From Leeia oryzae DSM 17879 (GTDB lineage: Bacteria; Pseudomonadota; Gammaproteobacteria; Burkholderiales; Leeiaceae): DNA of 64,000 nt. The notes beneath the pieces were generated by a model. The model saw only the letters and a list, made by a program, of their open reading frames with translations. It made no database searches and was not told the origin of the DNA. Positions 26,170 to 35,064 of the stretch are shown in pieces (the first letter of the stretch is position 1; every line of letters begins with the position of its first letter). The stretch lies in contig NZ_AQXU01000021.1 of NCBI RefSeq assembly GCF_000376945.1, positions 62,001-126,000 on the forward strand, in the 5' to 3' direction. Made by a program: the position numbers and the translations under genes.

Positions 26170-26727
26170 ATTGGCCAGCTTGCCCCTTTAAATCCAGCGA
26201 CCAACGCTGATCCTGCCAGTGACACACCACGTTGTCAGCGCTGCACAACAGAAGTCTAACTGAGGTTCGCATCTTGGAACGCGGTTGCCACCGCCACGCC
26301 AGCCACTTCGAACCTGTTCATATTCATCGGTACATCAATCGATTGTTCCAGGCTCCTCGTCATCGAACAGCCCCGATGTTGCGCCATTATCCTTGCAACG
26401 GATGGACTGCCCGGCAATCATCGTAGAATCGTCGAGATTACCTTGCAGACGAAGCTTGCCGAGAAAGTTGACCTTGATTTCCGTGAGAGAACGCCAAACT
26501 GGCGCTAAAAATGATGCGCTTCTCCGGCCTTTTACGACAACGGGTTAAGCGCGAAGCGCAGATTGGCGTTGCTCGAATGCGATCGGGGCAAACACCCCAA
26601 GGCCGAATGGCGGAATTATGCGGGGAAAAACGAATGGCATCAAACGAGACGGAGGAAGTCTGGGTGTAGTTCTATCGGGTGGATGCACCAAAAGCAGTCA
26701 GCAACAAACGGACCAAGCCGCCCCCAA
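26170..26727. other. Gene-free stretch with possible decayed coding remnants
   Basis: About 560 bp at the island-chromosome border. No intact gene is seen. Near 26,640-26,750 a frame translates to coding-like pieces (ASNETEEVWV, stop, FYRVDAPKAVSNKRTK) broken by a stop codon, which suggests the end of a degenerated gene. The rest shows no structure I can name. Confidence 0.4.
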
Positions 26728-27969
26728 CTACACCTGACTCGACCGAGATGTAGTCGACGTTTTTTGTCGTAATGGGCTACGATGATTATGAAGTAAGAGT
26801 GCCCCCACCACCACAAAGCCAACCCCTGAGAAGCTATATAACGCTAATGCAGGGCCAATTTGATCGGCTAAAAGTCCTGCACCGAGTGGCGCCATAGAGC
26901 TAACGATCATTTGCAGACGATAGGATTTAGCGGATGCGGCAGTCACTTGTTGTTCCTCAAAATTGGCGAGGACTGAATAAATGGCCAGCGCAAATACAAC
27001 ATTGGATGCGACGTGCGCTAAAAAGATCAAGATGAGTGCCAGGATAGCGCTATCCGAATAAGGGACAAGCATATAACAGCCTAAAAACAAGGCCAGACAA
27101 CCGAAAATCAACTTGTTACTGCGGCTATTTTCATTAAATCGGCTTGCCGGAATCAGAAACGGGCCGAAAAGCTGACCTAAACTTCTGGCAAATAACAGTG
27201 GCAAAGCAATTCCGGTTTGATTTGCCTCGCCCGTAACTGGTGCTAGTACGGGAAGCAATGCCATGGCAGGAGAGCCGACCAGTGCCAGCATTGGTAATAG
27301 CAACACACCACGGCGTTGAATTGTAGATAAAGTGCACCAAGGTAACTCAGCGATTATTTCAATTTCAGCGCTATCCTTTTCCCATCTAAAATTCCTGGAT
27401 GCAATCACCATAAAAGCAGTTGAGGCCAAGAAGCTGGCAGCATCGACAAGCAGCAATGCTAAAGAGCTCAGCTTGCCATACAGCAGCGCGCCAACACCAA
27501 CACCAAAAAAGACATGAGCCGAAAATATCAAGGTGTCGATACCGGTCGCCACAGGCATTTCCGATTCAGACAGCCCGCGTTTAAAGATAAGATATATGGC
27601 AGGTAATGTCATGCCGGTGGCAAATGCGGTTGCACATTCTGCCATCAGGAGTGCCGGTACAGAACTGGACGTTACCCCATATACAGGGAATACCAGCCCA
27701 AGGAAGCCAAGCAATTCGCCTATGATCAAAATTTCAAAGGGCGACTTGTTAACACATAGTTTTTGGCCAAGCTTGCTACCCAATAACCCCGGGGCAGACG
27801 ACAATATATATGCGATCGCCAATGATGATGCTGGCGCATGAAGACGTAGTAGCTCACCAAATACAATGACGAAAGTCAGGCCGCTACCTATCGATGACAG
27901 TACAAAGCCACCGCCCATGAGCGCGAGCCAGCGATGGGTACGAAGTGCCCCTGTAAGAACCTTGACCAT
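26728..27969 (-). CDS. Major facilitator superfamily transporter
   Basis: The protein is 413 aa from the ATG at 27967-27969, which has GGAAGG at good distance; the frame is open 15 codons upstream without such a site. About twelve hydrophobic segments are visible, starting with LALMGGGFVLSSIGSGLTFVI. The loop between helices 2 and 3 (LLGSKLGQKL) matches the general MFS pattern. It is likely an efflux or small-molecule permease of the inner membrane; the substrate cannot be deduced. Its GC is somewhat lower than that of the following genes. Confidence 0.85.
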   Translation of the reverse strand: MVKVLTGALRTHRWLALMGGGFVLSSIGSGLTFVIVFGELLRLHAPASSLAIAYILSSAPGLLGSKLGQKLCVNKSPFEILIIGELLGFLGLVFPVYGVTSSSVPALLMAECATAFATGMTLPAIYLIFKRGLSESEMPVATGIDTLIFSAHVFFGVGVGALLYGKLSSLALLLVDAASFLASTAFMVIASRNFRWEKDSAEIEIIAELPWCTLSTIQRRGVLLLPMLALVGSPAMALLPVLAPVTGEANQTGIALPLLFARSLGQLFGPFLIPASRFNENSRSNKLIFGCLALFLGCYMLVPYSDSAILALILIFLAHVASNVVFALAIYSVLANFEEQQVTAASAKSYRLQMIVSSMAPLGAGLLADQIGPALALYSFSGVGFVVVGALLLHNHRSPLRQKTSTTSRSSQV

Positions 27970-28121
27970 GTACGACCTTCCAAAGCAGATATGAATCTGC
28001 CCAATGAATGACAACGAGTTTACAAGTCACTTGTAAAACTGTTTTCGATAATAGTATCAGTTGTCTTTCACTCTTAGTATGCTAAAAACATAAAATTTCA
28101 GCACAGTCGTATCTCCCTAGA

Positions 28122-28886
28122 TCACTCCTCCGTCGCCACCACCACCCTCGTCCCCGCATCCCTTAGCACCGCGGCCATGCCGTCCGGCAGGGGCTGGTCG
28201 GTAAACAGCACGTCTACCTGACTGACGTGGGCCAGGCGTACCAGGGCCTCGCGGCTGAATTTGCTGTGGTCGGCCACCAGCCAGACCTGGCGAGATTGTT
28301 CGATGATGGTTTGTGCGACTTTGACTTCGCGGTAGTCAAAATCGCGCAGGGTACCGTCCGGGTCGATACTGGAGACACCGATGATGCCGATGTCGACGCG
28401 GAACTGGCGGATGAAGTCGATGGTGGCTTCGCCGGTGATGCCGCGGTCACGTGCGCGTACCACACCACCCGTGACGATAACTTCGTGGTCCGGGTTGTCG
28501 GCCAGGATGGCAGCGACGTTGAGGTTATTGGTGATGACAGACAAATGCCGGTGGCCCATCAGCGCGCGGGCGACTTCTTCGGTGGTGGTGCCGAGGTTAA
28601 GGATGAGGGACTGTCCGTCTTGTATCTGTTCTGCTACCAGCTCTGCAATGCGTTGCTTGGCACTGATTTGCAGTACCTTGCGCTGGGTATAGGCAATGTT
28701 CTCGACACTGGAGGGCAAGCCGGCCCCGCCGTGATAGCGGCGCAGCAGGTTGTCTTCGGCCAGCTGGTTGATGTCGCGCCGGATGGTCTGCATGGTGACA
28801 TCGAACTGTTGCGCCAGTTCTTCTACCGACACAAAACCGCGCTTTCTGACCAGATCCAGCAGTGCCTGCTGACGGTGGTTTAACAT
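28122..28886 (-). CDS. glpR: DeoR-family repressor of glycerol metabolism GlpR
   Basis: About 254 aa. The N-terminal DeoR helix-turn-helix (RQQALLDLVRKRGFVSVEEL then DVTMQTIRRDINQLAEDNLL) is followed by the DeoRC sugar-phosphate domain with LILNLGTTTEEVARAL and VWLVADHSKFSREALVRLA. It binds glycerol-3-phosphate and represses glp genes. It is divergent from glpD with GlpR-like half-sites in the shared gap. The start could also be a GTG three codons earlier (28,895), closer to AAGGG. Confidence 0.88.
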   Translation of the reverse strand: MLNHRQQALLDLVRKRGFVSVEELAQQFDVTMQTIRRDINQLAEDNLLRRYHGGAGLPSSVENIAYTQRKVLQISAKQRIAELVAEQIQDGQSLILNLGTTTEEVARALMGHRHLSVITNNLNVAAILADNPDHEVIVTGGVVRARDRGITGEATIDFIRQFRVDIGIIGVSSIDPDGTLRDFDYREVKVAQTIIEQSRQVWLVADHSKFSREALVRLAHVSQVDVLFTDQPLPDGMAAVLRDAGTRVVVATEE

Positions 28887-29188
28887 AAGGTTCACATCCC
28901 TTGTTTATGCTGGGCCGGTAACGTGCCGGTTAGCCGGCGACGTCTTGCGGTTTTCAAAACAACATGCCGGGTGATGCAAAACAAACACCATGCGCGGATT
29001 GTTTGAAAACCAACATCCCTGAAATTTTCACCCTGCATTTATAGCACACATGTATTTCGTTTGTGTTTCAAAGCATCAATCCATGTTCGCATTTCCATCA
29101 AAACGAACATAAAACAACATTTTTGTTGCAATAAGAAAAAAACGATAATAGTATTCGAAAAAACAGGCTGTTTTCACAGGGGAACGTA
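28887..29188. promoter_or_regulatory. glpR-glpD divergent control region with GlpR-type half-sites
   Basis: ATGTTCG at 29,083-29,089 and CGAACAT at 29,104-29,110 form an inverted pair 14 bp apart. They match both halves of the known E. coli GlpR operator consensus (ATGTTCG-CGAACAT), although there the halves are closer. The location, 80-105 bp before the glpD start, suits repression of glpD. The rest of the gap is AT-rich and shows no other clear site. Confidence 0.6.
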
Positions 29189-30676
29189 GTGCAAGATATC
29201 GTGTACGACATGGTGGTGATTGGCGGGGGCATTAATGGCGCAGGGATTGCCAGAGATGCGGCTGGCCGGGGGATGTCTGTTTTGCTGTGCGAAAAAGATG
29301 ATCTGGCCCAGCACACCTCGTCTGCCAGTACCAAGCTGATTCATGGCGGGTTACGTTATCTGGAGCACGGGGCGTTTTCACTGGTGCGCAAAGCACTGAA
29401 AGAACGGGAAACCTTGCTGAACGCGGCGCCACACATCATGTGGCCGTTGCGCTTTGTGATGCCACACAACAAGCAGCTGCGCCCTGCCTGGATGATCCGT
29501 GCCGGTTTGTTTTTGTACGACCATCTGGCCAAGCGCAATCTGTTGCCGGGCTCCAGCCAGATCAACCTGCAAAAGCATGCCGCCGGCAAGGTACTGCAAC
29601 CTCAGTTCAAGACCGGGTTTGTGTATTCGGACGGCTGGGTGGACGATGCACGGCTGGTGGTACTGAATGCACGGGATGCCGCGCTGCATGGCGCCAAGGT
29701 ACTGACCCGCACCAAATGCATTGCCGCCACGCGCAAGGACGGTTTCTGGACCCTGACGCTGCAAGACGGCCATGATACACGGCTGGTGAAGTCCCGCACG
29801 CTGGTCAATGCTGCCGGTCCCTGGGTCAGCGAGTTTCTGCAGCAAAACCAGATGATGAAAAGCCACCGCTCGCTGCGGCTGATCAAGGGCAGCCATATTG
29901 TGGTGCCCAAGCTGTTTGAGCATGACTTTGCGTATATTTTCCAGAACCCGGACCGGCGCATCATGTTTGCCATTCCGTACGAGCAGGATTTCACCCTGAT
30001 CGGCACCACCGACGTGGAATACCGGCAAGACCCGAATCATGTGGCAATTGACCAGACAGAAATCGATTACCTGTGCCAGATGAGCAGCCTGTATTTCAAA
30101 CAGTCCGTTACGCCTGACATGGTGTGCTGGCATTACAGCGGCGTACGCCCGCTGCTGGATGATGAATCTGCCAATGCATCCAGCATTACCCGTGACTATT
30201 CGCTGGAGCTGGATACGGATGGCCCCCCGCTGCTAAACGTGTTTGGCGGCAAGATCACCACCTTCCGCGTACTGGCAGAAAGTGCGGTAGACCAGTTGGC
30301 GCCGCTACTACAAAACCGCCACCCGGCCTGGACGGCGGGCAGCACGCTACCGGGCGGCCACCTGAACCACCTTAGCCGCCATGGGTTTGCTGCGTCGATG
30401 TGCGAAAAGTACGCCTCTTTGCCGGGCGATATGGTGCTGCGCATGGCCGGACTCTATGGCAGCGATACCCCCAAGATACTGGGTGGCGCCACCAGCCTGT
30501 CGGACCTGGGTGGGTTTGTCTTGCCGGGACTGACGGTGGCTGAAATCAATTACCTGAGAAAGCACGAATGGGCGGTGAGCGCAGAGGATATCCTCTGGCG
30601 CAGAACCAAACTGGGGCTGCATGTACAAGATGCTGTGGCCATTTTGCGGGGCTGGCTTGAAGCAAATCCAACATAA
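29189..30676 (+). CDS. glpD: Aerobic glycerol-3-phosphate dehydrogenase
   Basis: A 495-aa protein with a GTG start after AGGGG. The N-terminal FAD-binding motif is DMVVIGGGINGAGIARDAAG, followed by TSSASTKLIHGGLRYLE, a conserved GlpD block. Later blocks HYSGVRPLLDD and LLNVFGGKITTFRVLAE are also conserved. It oxidises glycerol-3-phosphate to dihydroxyacetone phosphate at the inner membrane and passes electrons to quinone. GlpR next to it probably represses it. glpF and glpK are not in the window. Confidence 0.96.
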   Translation: MQDIVYDMVVIGGGINGAGIARDAAGRGMSVLLCEKDDLAQHTSSASTKLIHGGLRYLEHGAFSLVRKALKERETLLNAAPHIMWPLRFVMPHNKQLRPAWMIRAGLFLYDHLAKRNLLPGSSQINLQKHAAGKVLQPQFKTGFVYSDGWVDDARLVVLNARDAALHGAKVLTRTKCIAATRKDGFWTLTLQDGHDTRLVKSRTLVNAAGPWVSEFLQQNQMMKSHRSLRLIKGSHIVVPKLFEHDFAYIFQNPDRRIMFAIPYEQDFTLIGTTDVEYRQDPNHVAIDQTEIDYLCQMSSLYFKQSVTPDMVCWHYSGVRPLLDDESANASSITRDYSLELDTDGPPLLNVFGGKITTFRVLAESAVDQLAPLLQNRHPAWTAGSTLPGGHLNHLSRHGFAASMCEKYASLPGDMVLRMAGLYGSDTPKILGGATSLSDLGGFVLPGLTVAEINYLRKHEWAVSAEDILWRRTKLGLHVQDAVAILRGWLEANPT

Positions 30677-30944
30677 AAAATAAAAATACGAATTTTTTAG
30701 TTCGAAAAGCAACATTTAATACAAAATTAATATTAAAGTTAGAAAATCGTTACCACACAACAGCTGTAAACGTGGAAGTAACACCGGTTTTTAGAAGCCG
30801 TTTTTCAACCGCAGGTACTCGCTGAGGACCTGCCTTGAGAAAACTACTGTTGGAGGCTCTTGATACCGCATCCATGCGGATGGCGTACAAGGGCATTTTA
30901 GATCGTCGTTCCGTTGTCTGACTTATCTTCGAAGGGAGAGCTGT

Positions 30945-32012
30945 ATGTTGAACCATAAGCTGAAGTTGTCTGCAGGAGCCGTACTGGCCGTATTTGCATT
31001 CCATGCACAGGCAGATGAGCAAGTATTACGTTTGTTGACCTGGGCCGACTATGCGCCGCAGGCTGTTGTAGACCAGTTCAAAAAAGAAACCGGCATTTCG
31101 GTTGAAGTGACACTGTCTAACAACGAAGAAATGATTTCCAAACTGCGTGCGACTGGTGGCGCAGGCTATGACCTGGTCAACCCGAGCCAGGACCGTATTA
31201 CCGGCCCGGCCAAAGAGTTTGGCATTTACCAGCCGATCGACCTGAAGAAAGTGAAAACCGCTAACTTCATTCCATCCATGCTGGAATCCACCAAAAAAGT
31301 AACCGGCCTGGGCGGCAAAGTGTACGGTGTACCACTGTTCTGGGGTACCGATGGTCTGGTGGTGAACTCGGCCAAATCCAAAGCAGCGGATTACAGCGAC
31401 CTGTGCAAACCGGAATACGCTGGCAAAACCGCCGTACGCCTGAAGCGCCCAACCCTGATCGGTATGGCGTTCTCTATGGGCAAAGACCCGTTCAAGGCTT
31501 ATGCCAACCCTAAACAGTACGAAGCCATCATGACGGCAGCAGGCGACAAGCTGATCTCTTGCAAGAAAAACCTGAAATACTTCTGGGAAAGCAAAGACCA
31601 GCTGCTGAACGATATCCGCAACGGTGAAGTGGTTGCAGCCCAGATGTGGGATGCGGGCGGCTGGAAACTGAACACCGAAAACGCCACCATCAAGTTCATT
31701 GCACCAAAATCCGGCGCACTGGGCTGGGTTGATACCTTTGCGATTCCGTCCAAAGCCAAAAATCTGGACGCCGCTTACAAGTGGATCAACTTTATCAGCC
31801 GTCCGGAAATTGCGGCCAAAGTGGCGAAATCTGCAGGCAGCTTTACCGCCATCAAGGGCGCAGAGAACTTCATGGATGAAGTCATGAAGAAACAGCTGGC
31901 AGAATCCTTCCCGCCAGCCGCGCTGAAAAACATCAAATGGTACCCAGCCATTCCAGCCGGTCTGGAAGAGGTTGACGGTAAAGTGCTAGACAAGATCAAA
32001 GCATCTAACTAA
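30945..32012 (+). CDS. Periplasmic polyamine-type substrate-binding protein (PotD/PotF family)
   Basis: A 355-aa protein with a Sec signal peptide (MLNHKLKLSAGAVLAVFAFHAQA, cleavage after HAQA). The mature start LRLLTWADYAPQAVVDQFKKET and YDLVNPSQDRI are typical of the PotD/PotF class. The central VPLFWGTDGLVVN and AAQMWDAGGW line the ligand cleft. It delivers a polyamine or similar cation to the PotABC-like transporter encoded next. A terminator 15 bp after the stop probably gives a higher level of this protein than of the membrane parts. Confidence 0.88.
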   Translation: MLNHKLKLSAGAVLAVFAFHAQADEQVLRLLTWADYAPQAVVDQFKKETGISVEVTLSNNEEMISKLRATGGAGYDLVNPSQDRITGPAKEFGIYQPIDLKKVKTANFIPSMLESTKKVTGLGGKVYGVPLFWGTDGLVVNSAKSKAADYSDLCKPEYAGKTAVRLKRPTLIGMAFSMGKDPFKAYANPKQYEAIMTAAGDKLISCKKNLKYFWESKDQLLNDIRNGEVVAAQMWDAGGWKLNTENATIKFIAPKSGALGWVDTFAIPSKAKNLDAAYKWINFISRPEIAAKVAKSAGSFTAIKGAENFMDEVMKKQLAESFPPAALKNIKWYPAIPAGLEEVDGKVLDKIKASN

Positions 32013-32026
32013 GTCTGCGCGCACAC

Positions 32027-32058
32027 CGGCGGCATTCCGGGAATGCCGCCGTTTTTTT
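32027..32058 (+). terminator. Rho-independent terminator after the binding-protein gene
   Basis: CGGCGGCATTC and GAATGCCGCCG arms with a two-base loop plus eight T residues. It lies between the binding protein and the ATPase gene of the same transporter, so partial termination would lower expression of the downstream genes. Confidence 0.88.
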
Positions 32059-32216
32059 TAGACAGAGACACTAGACTGAATAATGTCAGACGTGATCGGC
32101 AAGCGACGATTGCGCCTGAACAAGAAAACAGATATTAATTATTCGACATACATGACAGGTAACGTGCAGACACGCCCTTGTGACTGTACGGTTAGACCAG
32201 CATCAGGATCGCGCCC

Positions 32217-33311
32217 ATGCAAACATCGTCCAACACTGCGCCTATTGACCTTTCCGTTCAGGAAGTCAGCAAGCATTACACCAACTTCACGGCGGTCAAC
32301 CGTTTGAGCCTGGATGTGCCCAAAGGCAGTTTCTTCTCCATCCTCGGGCCATCGGGCTGCGGCAAGACCACCTTGCTGCGCATGATTGCCGGTTTCATCA
32401 CGCCGGATGAAGGCGATATCGTCATTGGCGGCAAATCGATGCGCAACGTGGCGCCCAACCGCCGCCCCGTGAACATGGTTTTCCAGCATCTGGCCTTGTT
32501 CCCGATGATGAGTGTTGGCGAGAACGTAGGCTACGGTCTGGCCAGACGCGGCCTGACCAAGGGCGAAATCAGCAAAAAGGCAGATGCCATGCTAGAGCGC
32601 GTCGGCTTGCCGGGTATTGCCGGCAAACGTATCGACCAGTTGTCTGGCGGCCAGAAACAGCGCGTGGCCATTGCCCGCAGTCTGGTACTGGAACCCACAC
32701 TGCTGCTGCTGGATGAGCCACTGGGCGCGCTGGACCTGAAACTGCGCGAACACATGAAACTGGAGCTGAAACAGCTGCAGAACGAAGTGGGCACCACCTT
32801 TGTGTACATTACCCACGACCAGAGTGAAGCGCTGGTCATGTCTGACCGCGTGGCGGTGATGAACAAAGGCCAGTTCGAACAGGTCGGCACCCCGCAAGAA
32901 CTGTACTACCACCCGAAAACCGCCTTTGTGGCCGGCTTTGTCGGGAACAGCAACCGCCTGGAAGGCGTGCTGACAAACGCAGCCGAAGGCAAAACGGCCA
33001 GCGGACTGACGCTGGCCCTGACCCCGACACAACCGGCGTCTTCTGGCGCAACCTCCATGTTCATCCGGCCGGAAACCATTGCCTTGTCGCGCCAGGAAAC
33101 GGAAATTGCCAGTTTTGCCAACCGCCTGCCTTGCAAGGTTGAAACCCTGTTCTTTGACGGGGCCAACTCCACGGTTCAGGTAAAAGAAGTCGCAACCGGC
33201 ACCCAATTGCACGTTGCCTTGCCGCATACCGGCCAACACTCTGACCTGGTTCCGGGCGAAACCGTGTTTATCGGTATCCGCGCTGAGCACGTTCAGGCAT
33301 TTCAGGGGTAA
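32217..33311 (+). CDS. potA: Polyamine-type ABC transporter ATPase (PotA/PotG-like)
   Basis: A 364-aa protein. Walker A is GPSGCGKTTLLRMIAG, the ABC signature LSGGQKQRVAIARSL and Walker B LLLLDEPLGALD; the H-loop is YITHDQSEAL. The C-terminal TOBE region (~residues 290-360) is typical of the spermidine/putrescine and related importers. It powers uptake through the two permeases that follow six and twelve bases after each preceding stop. Exact substrate is inferred from the binding protein. Confidence 0.9.
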   Translation: MQTSSNTAPIDLSVQEVSKHYTNFTAVNRLSLDVPKGSFFSILGPSGCGKTTLLRMIAGFITPDEGDIVIGGKSMRNVAPNRRPVNMVFQHLALFPMMSVGENVGYGLARRGLTKGEISKKADAMLERVGLPGIAGKRIDQLSGGQKQRVAIARSLVLEPTLLLLDEPLGALDLKLREHMKLELKQLQNEVGTTFVYITHDQSEALVMSDRVAVMNKGQFEQVGTPQELYYHPKTAFVAGFVGNSNRLEGVLTNAAEGKTASGLTLALTPTQPASSGATSMFIRPETIALSRQETEIASFANRLPCKVETLFFDGANSTVQVKEVATGTQLHVALPHTGQHSDLVPGETVFIGIRAEHVQAFQG

Positions 33312-33317
33312 GCGGGC

Positions 33318-34187
33318 ATGAACACGCTAACGCCTAAACGGCTGACTTTATACCTGCTGCTGGCACCCGCCATCCTGTGGCTGCTGCTGCTGATCATCCT
33401 GCCGCATGTCGGCATGGGGATGATCTCTTTCCGCGAACGGATCGGCCCCGGCGAGTTTGCCGGCAGCCTGAAACAATACCGTACCTTCTTTGAAGAACCG
33501 CTGTACTGGAATACCTTTGTCCGCACTGCCGTCATGTCGCTGATCGCCACCATCATGGCACTGGTGATGGCGTTTCCGGTGGCATGGACCATCGCCAAAG
33601 TGGCCAAGGGCCGTCTGAAAGCCCTGATGCTGGCGGCTACCCTGCTACCGTTCTGGGCCAGTGAACTGGTACGGACGCTCGGCTGGCTGATCCTGCTGCG
33701 CGGCAGCGGTGTCATCCCGCAGTTTCTGGCATTCATCGGTGTCACCGACCAGCCGGTGGAACTGCTGTACCACGATGCCACCATTCTGGTGGGCCTGATT
33801 TACAGCTCGCTGCTGTTCATGCTGGTGCCGCTGATCAACGCGCTGGAAACGCTGGACGACAGCCTGATTGAAGCGGCCTATGACCTGGGCGGCAACCGGC
33901 TGAATATTTTGCGCAAGATCATCATTCCGCATGCGGCGCCGGGGATTGCCGCCGGGTCGATCATGGTGTTCATGCTGACGCTGGGCAACTATCTGACCCC
34001 GGTGGTGTTGGGTGGCAAGAGCTCCATGTGGTTTACCGAGCAGATTTATACCCAGTTCATTACCCGTTTCAACTGGGAACAGGGTGCAGCATTTGCCTTC
34101 CTGTTGCTGGGCCTTTCATCCGTACTGGTCTGGCTGGGCCTGAAAATTACCGGCCAGCGCTTTGCCGATGCCATGCGCCGTACATAA
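33318..34187 (+). CDS. potB: ABC transporter permease (PotB/PotH-like)
   Basis: A 289-aa inner-membrane protein with about six helices, the first in LTLYLLLAPAILWLLLLIIL. The EAA loop that contacts the ATPase is IEAAYDLGGNRLNILRKIII near residues 190-210. It starts six bases after the ATPase stop and forms the channel with the next gene product. Family membership is clear; polyamine specificity comes from context. Confidence 0.9.
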   Translation: MNTLTPKRLTLYLLLAPAILWLLLLIILPHVGMGMISFRERIGPGEFAGSLKQYRTFFEEPLYWNTFVRTAVMSLIATIMALVMAFPVAWTIAKVAKGRLKALMLAATLLPFWASELVRTLGWLILLRGSGVIPQFLAFIGVTDQPVELLYHDATILVGLIYSSLLFMLVPLINALETLDDSLIEAAYDLGGNRLNILRKIIIPHAAPGIAAGSIMVFMLTLGNYLTPVVLGGKSSMWFTEQIYTQFITRFNWEQGAAFAFLLLGLSSVLVWLGLKITGQRFADAMRRT

Positions 34188-34199
34188 GAGGATGACATC

Positions 34200-35054
34200 A
34201 TGATTCCAAGTTTGCCAGACTCGAAACTGCTGACGCGCGGCCGTGCGCTGTACGTGTCACTGTTCTTCCTGTTTTTGCTGATGCCGCTGTCCGTGGTGGC
34301 TGTGTTTGCGTTCAACAACTCGCTGTTTCCGACACCACCGTGGAAAGGCTTCACGCTGGACTGGTTTATTGCCAACACGGGCGACCGTACCGGCCTGTTT
34401 TTTGACAGTGCACTGCTGACCAGTATCTGGGTCAGCTGCAAGGTGGCCTTCTGGGTGACCGTGTTGTCGGTCTCGCTGGGCATTGGTAATGCGTTTCTGC
34501 TGGAGCGTGCCCAGTTCCGCGGCAAAGGCCTGCTGACCACGCTGATGCTGGTGCCCTTGGTGATTCCTGGCGTGATTCTGGGGATTTCCATCCTGGCGTT
34601 TGCCAGCCAGATTGCCAACTATGCCTATGACGCCTGGGGGCTGGAACTGGAATGGCTGCGCCCCGGCTTGCCGCTGGTGGTGGCGGGTCAGTTCTCTTAC
34701 ATCGTCACCATTGCCACCCTGACCATTGCCGCTCGCCTGAAACGTTTTGACGAGTCGCTGGAAGAAGCGGCGCTGAACCTGGGCGCCACCCGTTTTGCGA
34801 TTTTGCGAACAATTACGCTGCCTTATTTAAAACCGTCTATTATTGGTAGTGCAGCAGTCGCGTTTTTGTTGTCGTTCGAGAACTTCAACACCACGCTGAT
34901 GTTAGTGGGTAGCGATAACCCGCTAACCGTGCTGATGTATGGCCGGATGCGGGAAGGTGCATCTCCTGTGCTGAATGCGGTCAGTCTGTTGCTGATGGCT
35001 GTTTCCAGTATTGCCGTGGGGATGATGTACCTGCGTAAACCCAAGCAAGCATAA
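34200..35054 (+). CDS. potC: ABC transporter permease (PotC/PotI-like)
   Basis: A 284-aa membrane protein, second permease of the transporter. The EAA loop is EEAALNLGATRFAILRTITL near residues 185-205. The first helix lies at YVSLFFLFLLMPLSVVAVFA. AGAGGATGAC precedes the start at good distance. The pair of permeases with different N-termini is usual for the PotB/PotC class. Confidence 0.9.
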   Translation: MIPSLPDSKLLTRGRALYVSLFFLFLLMPLSVVAVFAFNNSLFPTPPWKGFTLDWFIANTGDRTGLFFDSALLTSIWVSCKVAFWVTVLSVSLGIGNAFLLERAQFRGKGLLTTLMLVPLVIPGVILGISILAFASQIANYAYDAWGLELEWLRPGLPLVVAGQFSYIVTIATLTIAARLKRFDESLEEAALNLGATRFAILRTITLPYLKPSIIGSAAVAFLLSFENFNTTLMLVGSDNPLTVLMYGRMREGASPVLNAVSLLLMAVSSIAVGMMYLRKPKQA

Positions 35055-35064
35055 AGGGTAAGCC

